The notes under the pieces are model-generated. The model did not search any database and had not been told where the DNA came from. It was given only the letters and a program-made list of their open reading frames with translations. DNA of 50,046 nucleotides from Sulfurimonas sp. Lineage in GTDB: Bacteria > Campylobacterota > Campylobacteria > Campylobacterales > Sulfurimonadaceae. The first letter of the stretch is position 1, and each line of letters begins with the position of its first letter. Position numbers and translations under genes: made by a program. Below are positions 45,587-50,046 of this stretch, one piece after another. The stretch is from contig JAKITC010000013.1 of assembly GCA_021648285.1 (NCBI GenBank), forward strand, positions 1-50,046, read 5' to 3'.

Positions 45587-46369
45587 TTAAAACAGATCTG
45601 CATGACCAAAAAATACATCTTGTCTGATATCTTTACGCATACTCTCCAAAATATTTTTTGCTTTTATTTTCGTCTGTGCATCAAAATAAATAAGCATATT
45701 TCTTGAAAAAACAAAGTCAAATTTACCAAGTGATTTAAAAGATGAATCAAATAGGTTTGCAAGTTTGTATGTCACCTGAGATTTTACAACAGGTTTTAAA
45801 ATGTAATATTTTTCATCTTCTATAAAGTATTTATGCACAACTGTATCTGTAAGATTACGTATATTCCTCTCTCTATATATAGCTGTTTTTGCCTGCAGTA
45901 ACGCTTCTGCATTAATATCAATTCCTAGAATAGAAAAATTACTAGGTGATACACCAGCTTCAAGAAGCGCAATAGTAATGCTGTATGGCTCTTCCCCTGT
46001 TGCAGAAGGTGCACAGAGTATATTAACTTTGCCATTTGATTTTTTAACTAAATCTACAAGCTCTTGTATCTGTTTAAACTCTCTATAAAAAAATGTCTCA
46101 TTTGTTGTCAGATAGTCAATTAGCTCCTGCTTTGTGTCATTATCTCGTTTTATAGCATCAAAAAGCTCTGTAAAAGAGTATATATCTCTTATTCTACAAA
46201 AAGTAGTAAGCTTGTTTTTCAATATACTTTTCTGCTTCTCAAATGTTATTCCGGTCTCAGATTTGAAATACTCAGCAATGATTTCTATATTTGTAAAATC
46301 CTCTGTTTTAACTTCTTTTTTTGATACTTCTTTTGAGTTTTCTTTTTTCTTTTTTAAAAAACTAAACAT
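45587..46369 (-). CDS. cheR: Chemotaxis protein methyltransferase
   Basis: This enzyme methylates glutamates of chemoreceptors using S-adenosylmethionine (260 aa). A lysine-rich N-terminal extension precedes the CheR alpha domain. The SAM site is near 'NILCAPSATGEEPYSI' and 'ILGIDINAEAL', and 'FDFVFSRNMLIYFDAQTK' is the conserved C-terminal box. The ATG overlaps the cheB stop (TAATG), and the operon order is receptor-cheB-cheR. Confidence 0.95.
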   Translation of the reverse strand: MFSFLKKKKENSKEVSKKEVKTEDFTNIEIIAEYFKSETGITFEKQKSILKNKLTTFCRIRDIYSFTELFDAIKRDNDTKQELIDYLTTNETFFYREFKQIQELVDLVKKSNGKVNILCAPSATGEEPYSITIALLEAGVSPSNFSILGIDINAEALLQAKTAIYRERNIRNLTDTVVHKYFIEDEKYYILKPVVKSQVTYKLANLFDSSFKSLGKFDFVFSRNMLIYFDAQTKIKAKNILESMRKDIRQDVFFGHADLF

Positions 46370-46947
46370 TAATTACAAAACTCCTTTATTTTTTCTGTGA
46401 TTTCCTCTATATCAGAAACCTGAATATTAGGCACTTCTTTTCTTACTCGACATGGCATACCATCAACAATAGCACTTTTTTCAGACTCTGTAATGCTTTT
46501 TGCTCCATTGAGAGTTAGTTGTTTACAGGCATTTACACCATCACTGCCAATGCCGGTCAGTATTACACAATATATTTCTACATCTTTTGTAAAAGCAACG
46601 CAGGAGTTGAAAACAGCATTAATATCAGGATTATAGTCATTGTCCTTTGCAGGTTTATACTTGAAGATAAATTGTGAATCATGTTTTACAACTGTTGTAA
46701 AACCTTCACAAAGATATATATGACCAGCTTCAACAATTGTATCATTTTGTGCCATTGATATTTTGTGTTGACTATTCTCTTTTAATCGTTTGGCAAAACT
46801 TGGCATAAATCCACTGACCATATGCTGTGCAATAATTATAGTAGTATTTACTAGTAGAGGTAGTGAGTTTATGATTTTTTTAATTTGCCCTGGTCCCCCG
46901 GTGGAGGCACCAATTAGGACAAGTTTACTAGGTACGGAATGTTTCAA
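46369..46947 (-). CDS. cheB: Chemotaxis glutamate methylesterase, no receiver domain
   Basis: Only the catalytic domain of CheB is present (192 aa): 'GASTGGPGQ' with the serine nucleophile, 'IAQHMVSGF' with the catalytic His, and 'TGIGSDGV' with the Asp. The N-terminal phospho-receiver is absent, as in other Campylobacterota, so activity is not controlled by CheA phosphorylation in the usual way. The probable TTG start lies inside the end of the receptor gene (20-bp overlap). Confidence 0.93.
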   Translation of the reverse strand: MKHSVPSKLVLIGASTGGPGQIKKIINSLPLLVNTTIIIAQHMVSGFMPSFAKRLKENSQHKISMAQNDTIVEAGHIYLCEGFTTVVKHDSQFIFKYKPAKDNDYNPDINAVFNSCVAFTKDVEIYCVILTGIGSDGVNACKQLTLNGAKSITESEKSAIVDGMPCRVRKEVPNIQVSDIEEITEKIKEFCN

Positions 46948-48973
46948 GTTTAGCGTGTAAGTCGTCTGTCATAGAGTTTAAGTGATCAGCTGCTGATGCA
47001 ATCTCTTCAACATTACGAGCATTTTGAGAAGATAACTCATTTATTTGCGTGATTTGTGTAACAATTAAATCAACATTAGCTCCGGTTTTTTCAAAATCTG
47101 TTACAGTCTTATCGCTTGCTTGAACTGCTGCATCCACAATTGAAACTGTTTCGTTGATTTTTTCTTCAACCTCTGTAGCAGTAATTGCCAATGCTTGAAT
47201 CTCCTCGGAGTTAGAACTCATTTGACCACTAACATCAGTTATAGATTGAACTATTACATTTATAGTAGCATTAATCTCTGTAAGTGATTTTTGAGTTCTC
47301 TCTGCTAATTTTCTCACTTCATCAGCAACAACTGCAAATCCTCGACCATGCTCACCGGCTCTTGCTGCTTCAATGGCTGCATTTAATGCAAGTAGATTTG
47401 TTTGCTCTGCTATATCTGAAATAATTTCAAGAACATTTTTAACTTCATTTGCATCAGTTGAGAGTGTGCTCATTCTATCAGAGAGTTCAATTTCTAGTTG
47501 TGCACTATGTTGAATTTTTGATGTGAGAGTAACAACTTCATTTCTGGCATCGCCTAGATTTGAATTTGCTTTAATAATATCTTCTTTAGAGTTTTGTGCG
47601 TCAGAGATTGAAACGATAATCTCACTATTTATCTCTTTGGCTTTTTCAGTTGCTTTATCTACAACAGTAACAGATTCTTCAACATTATTTCCAACACCTA
47701 ATGCAGTAGTTGAGAGTTCATGAGAGATTGAAGCATTTTCAGATGAACTTAATTTAGAAGTCTCGATAAGGTCTCTTAACTCTTTTATTAAAGCATTAAA
47801 ACTTTTAGCCATTTGAGAAATCTCTAAAGGAGCGTTTTCATCAACAGTGATAGTAAGGTTTTTATTATTACCAATATCTAGTAGAGTCTCTTTAAACTTA
47901 TTGATAGGTTTAACAAGACTGCTGTTTACTAATAAAACTGCTATTATTATAATTATGACAAGTATTATTAGCACATCAACAACAAGAATATTTCTTATGT
48001 TGTTTGGCACGATAAGAACTTCTGCTTCATCTATCTTTGAGAGTATTGCCCATTCGAAGTCTTCACCTATTTTAATAGTTGAATATGATGATAGTACAAG
48101 ATTTCCATTGTAATCAATAACAATTCTAGTATCAGTTTTACCAGAAAGTGCGTCTCTTGAAGCTTCTGTATCAACAGAACCAGTTGAAGGATTTGCGAAA
48201 GATGCTTGAAGTGAGTGACCTTTAGGATCTAGGAAACTGTCACTTCTCATAAGTTTATCAGGACCTACCAGATAATCTTCTTGAGAATCGCCATATCCAT
48301 TGCGGTATTGCATGATTTTATTGATAGCTCCATCGCTGATTTGAAATACTAAGATTGCTTCAAAATTTCCATCAACCATCACTGGAGTACCTAAGAATAT
48401 TGCAGGAGCGCCATTACTAGGAGCATATGGTTCCATATCTACAAATACTGGTCTCTTAAGCTCTTTAACTTTTCTGTACACTTCACCTAAACCACTATTT
48501 TTAAGAGAACCATTTTCTAGATTAGCTCCATAGTCGGACTCTTTAGCAGCTGTGTAAATAACATGACCATATTTTTTATCAATAACAAAGATATCATAAT
48601 ATCCATATTCTTTCATATATTTTTGAAAATAACGTTCGTGAGGGGCAGTTGCTTTTTTTACAATAGGATTATCTATTGGGAAGGGCTTGTTTGAATCAAT
48701 ATTTATTATATGGTCAAATCCATTAATATCGTGTATTAATTGTAGAAGATCTTCTCCATCGGCTAAAACCCTTATATCGCCTATACGCTCAGCAAAAAAG
48801 TTTTGAATCTGGTTCTTTTTCATATCGCGAACTGTTGTTAATCTAGCATAACTATTATCCATTAAGGCTTCTTTACTTTTTGTAACTGATACATAGGTAG
48901 TAATCAGACCCAGTAAAATTAAAGATATAACTATTAATAGTATTACCTGTATTTTTATAGATATTTTGTTCAT
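46928..48973 (-). CDS. Methyl-accepting chemotaxis protein, Cache sensor
   Basis: A transmembrane chemoreceptor (681 aa). The first helix is at about 9-30. A large periplasmic double-Cache type domain (about 35-310) contains '[20 protein letters not shown]'. A second helix (about 325-350) and HAMP precede the cytoplasmic signalling domain with the hairpin tip '[20 protein letters not shown]'. The ligand is unknown. It overlaps cheB, so receptor, CheB and CheR are made together. No C-terminal CheR/CheB-binding pentapeptide is seen. Confidence 0.95.
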   Translation of the reverse strand: MNKISIKIQVILLIVISLILLGLITTYVSVTKSKEALMDNSYARLTTVRDMKKNQIQNFFAERIGDIRVLADGEDLLQLIHDINGFDHIINIDSNKPFPIDNPIVKKATAPHERYFQKYMKEYGYYDIFVIDKKYGHVIYTAAKESDYGANLENGSLKNSGLGEVYRKVKELKRPVFVDMEPYAPSNGAPAIFLGTPVMVDGNFEAILVFQISDGAINKIMQYRNGYGDSQEDYLVGPDKLMRSDSFLDPKGHSLQASFANPSTGSVDTEASRDALSGKTDTRIVIDYNGNLVLSSYSTIKIGEDFEWAILSKIDEAEVLIVPNNIRNILVVDVLIILVIIIIIAVLLVNSSLVKPINKFKETLLDIGNNKNLTITVDENAPLEISQMAKSFNALIKELRDLIETSKLSSSENASISHELSTTALGVGNNVEESVTVVDKATEKAKEINSEIIVSISDAQNSKEDIIKANSNLGDARNEVVTLTSKIQHSAQLEIELSDRMSTLSTDANEVKNVLEIISDIAEQTNLLALNAAIEAARAGEHGRGFAVVADEVRKLAERTQKSLTEINATINVIVQSITDVSGQMSSNSEEIQALAITATEVEEKINETVSIVDAAVQASDKTVTDFEKTGANVDLIVTQITQINELSSQNARNVEEIASAADHLNSMTDDLHAKLETFRT

Positions 48974-49078
48974 GTTTTTATCCTCTTTTTAATTGTATGA
49001 GTTTATCATAAAATAATAAAATAAAAATATTTATTTTACGGTCACATATTTGTTATCTTTAATGAAATTAAAAAAGGA

Positions 49079-49084
49079 TACAAT
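49079..49084 (+). promoter_or_regulatory. Probable -10 box of luxS
   Basis: TACAAT in GGATACAATTACC lies 27 bp before the luxS ATG, with AAAGGAAA as ribosome binding site. Confidence 0.4.
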
Positions 49085-49110
49085 TACCCAATTTAAAAAA
49101 AGGAAACAGT

Positions 49111-49617
49111 ATGCCATTACTAGATAGTTTTACAGTTGATCATACAATTATGCCAGCACCGGCAGTTCGTCGTGCAAAAGGGATGAAAACGCCAAGTGGA
49201 GATGATATTACAGTTCTTGATTTAAGATTTGTTAAACCAAATAAAGAAACTCTTTCATCTGAGGGTATACATACTTTAGAGCATCTTTTTGCAGGATTTA
49301 TAAGAAATCATCTAAATTCAAAAAAAGTCGAGGTTATCGATGTTTCTCCAATGGGATGCAGAACAGGTTTTTATATGTCAGTTTTAGGAACACCAAGTGA
49401 GAAAAAAGTCGCACAAGCATGGAAAGCATCTATGGAAGATATTTTAAAAGTAAAAAGAAAAAAAGATATTCCGGAACTTAATGTTTATCAGTGCGGAACA
49501 TACAAGATGCATTCACTTAAAGATGCAAAAAGTATAGCTAAAAAGGTACTTAAAAAAGAGATAGGTATTATGGATAATGAAGCACTTAAGTTAGATTTGT
49601 CTAAGGTGGGTCAATAA
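49111..49617 (+). CDS. luxS: S-ribosylhomocysteine lyase
   Basis: This enzyme cleaves S-ribosylhomocysteine to homocysteine and the AI-2 precursor DPD, part of the activated-methyl cycle. At 168 aa it is full length. The metal site is HTLEH, the catalytic Cys lies in 'MGCRTGFYM', and the second metal-site residue is in '[10 protein letters not shown]'. The next gene begins 3 bp after its stop. Confidence 0.97.
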   Translation: MPLLDSFTVDHTIMPAPAVRRAKGMKTPSGDDITVLDLRFVKPNKETLSSEGIHTLEHLFAGFIRNHLNSKKVEVIDVSPMGCRTGFYMSVLGTPSEKKVAQAWKASMEDILKVKRKKDIPELNVYQCGTYKMHSLKDAKSIAKKVLKKEIGIMDNEALKLDLSKVGQ

Positions 49618-49620
49618 AGA

Positions 49621-49923
49621 ATGTATATTTTACTTCCAATGGATAGTGAAAATATAGAAGAAGCAAGTCTAACTAAGATAAATGATGCGAAAGTGTGGGC
49701 ACAGATTCTTGTAGAAGAGGGTAGACTTGTTGAAGTCAACTATAATGCTGATAAAGATGCATTTGAAAACTTCAGTGAAGCGGCAGTAGTTATAAATGAC
49801 AATGAATATGTATGGCCGTTTATGGAAAAATCTATGATAGTTTTAGTTGCACATGTTCAAAGAAGTATAGAGGATATTGTCGAAGCATATCTATTTAAAG
49901 AACTTCACGATTTAGCATACTAG
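49621..49923 (+). CDS. Conserved small protein after luxS, function unknown
   Basis: A 100-aa acidic protein starting MYILLPMDSENIEEA. The alternation of short strands and helices loosely resembles the NifX/NafY-type iron-molybdenum cofactor fold ('AAVVINDNEYVW', then 'SMIVLVAHVQRSIEDIVEA'), but no cysteine or clear motif supports a role. Its TAG stop (49921-49923) is part of the CTAG at the IS boundary, so the native C-terminus may have been longer. Confidence 0.6.
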   Translation: MYILLPMDSENIEEASLTKINDAKVWAQILVEEGRLVEVNYNADKDAFENFSEAAVVINDNEYVWPFMEKSMIVLVAHVQRSIEDIVEAYLFKELHDLAY

Positions 49924-50046
49924 GAGTCTGTCGGATTAAGCTAAATCAAGATAACAGCGAAAAGTAGATAAAATAAATATAAATACAAGAGAAGTAGAGC
50001 AATATTTATACATGAAACAATTCAAAGCATCCAATCGGAATCAGCC
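49924..50046 (+). mobile_element. Partial insertion sequence, left end
   Basis: It begins GAGTCTGTCGGAT, the terminal repeat shared with the IS end at 108-120. About 75 bp of non-coding sequence follows, then a transposase start at 50012. Orientation is + and the rest is outside the window. Confidence 0.75.
50012..50046 (+). CDS. Transposase N-terminus (partial)
   Basis: An ATG 88 bp inside the IS end opens a frame reading MKQFKASNRNQP to the window edge. The basic start with 'F-K-(A/P)-x-N-x-N-Q' is like the first residues of IS1182-type transposases ('KFKPYNxNQ'). Only 11 codons are visible, so the family call is tentative. Confidence 0.45.
   Translation, partial: MKQFKASNRNQ

Overview
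The window reads as chromosomal DNA of a free-living Campylobacterota (Epsilonproteobacteria) close to Sulfurimonas/Sulfuricurvum. The genome is AT-rich. It carries the pyruvate:ferredoxin oxidoreductase order gamma-delta-alpha-beta, ccoNOQP followed by a DUF4006 protein and FixH, a receiver-less CheB, a threonyl-tRNA synthetase with a shortened N-terminus, and FliJ/MotE-like flagellar proteins beside purA. The genus is inferred from gene content only.

Left edge (1-1840): one end of an insertion sequence (1-120) cuts the 3' part of a tyrosine integrase lying downstream of a four-tRNA cluster (Gly-Leu-Cys-Ser, minus strand). This is the remnant of an island that used tRNA-Ser as its integration site. 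The right edge of the window (from 49924) enters another IS end with the same terminal repeat in the same CTAG context, so the 49.8 kb between them lies between two related IS ends in the same orientation.

1841-13143: ilvD, then a complete Wadjet type I (jetABCD / MksFEBG) anti-plasmid operon, then thrS-infC and a rhomboid protease of rhombosortase type. 13155-17273 (minus): a large secreted ten-heme c-type cytochrome with golvesin-like domains that ends in a GlyGly-CTERM tail, the sorting signal for rhombosortases, so enzyme and probable substrate are convergent neighbours. The cytochrome gene is split by two compensating frameshifts.

17362-26455: housekeeping genes (MFS exporter, rdgB, uppP, an aminotransferase, hisZ, purA, fliJ-like, motE-like, DUF507, carA). 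Between rdgB and uppP sits what looks like an unannotated mini transcription unit: a sigma-54 type promoter, a strong ribosome binding site, a 30-codon ORF and a terminator. 26660-31515: the cbb3 oxidase operon with accessory genes. 31539-36670: addB-addA recombination nuclease. 36676-38843 (minus): tetraheme cytochrome translationally coupled to a diguanylate cyclase. 38986-39808: rplM-rpsI, followed by two tandem 39-nt hairpin units whose stems differ by compensatory changes. 39967-45416: peptide-binding protein, HAD phosphatase and porCDAB. 45587-48973 (minus): chemoreceptor-cheB-cheR. 49111-49923: luxS and a small conserved-looking protein.

Functionally the window combines microaerobic respiration (cbb3, c-type cytochromes), anaerobic-type pyruvate/acetyl-CoA conversion (Por), chemotaxis/flagellar/c-di-GMP signalling, and defence or repair against foreign DNA (Wadjet, AddAB). 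The least explained items are the tandem covarying hairpins (39858-39948), the sigma-54 small-ORF unit (19366-19543) and the rhombosortase/decaheme pair.
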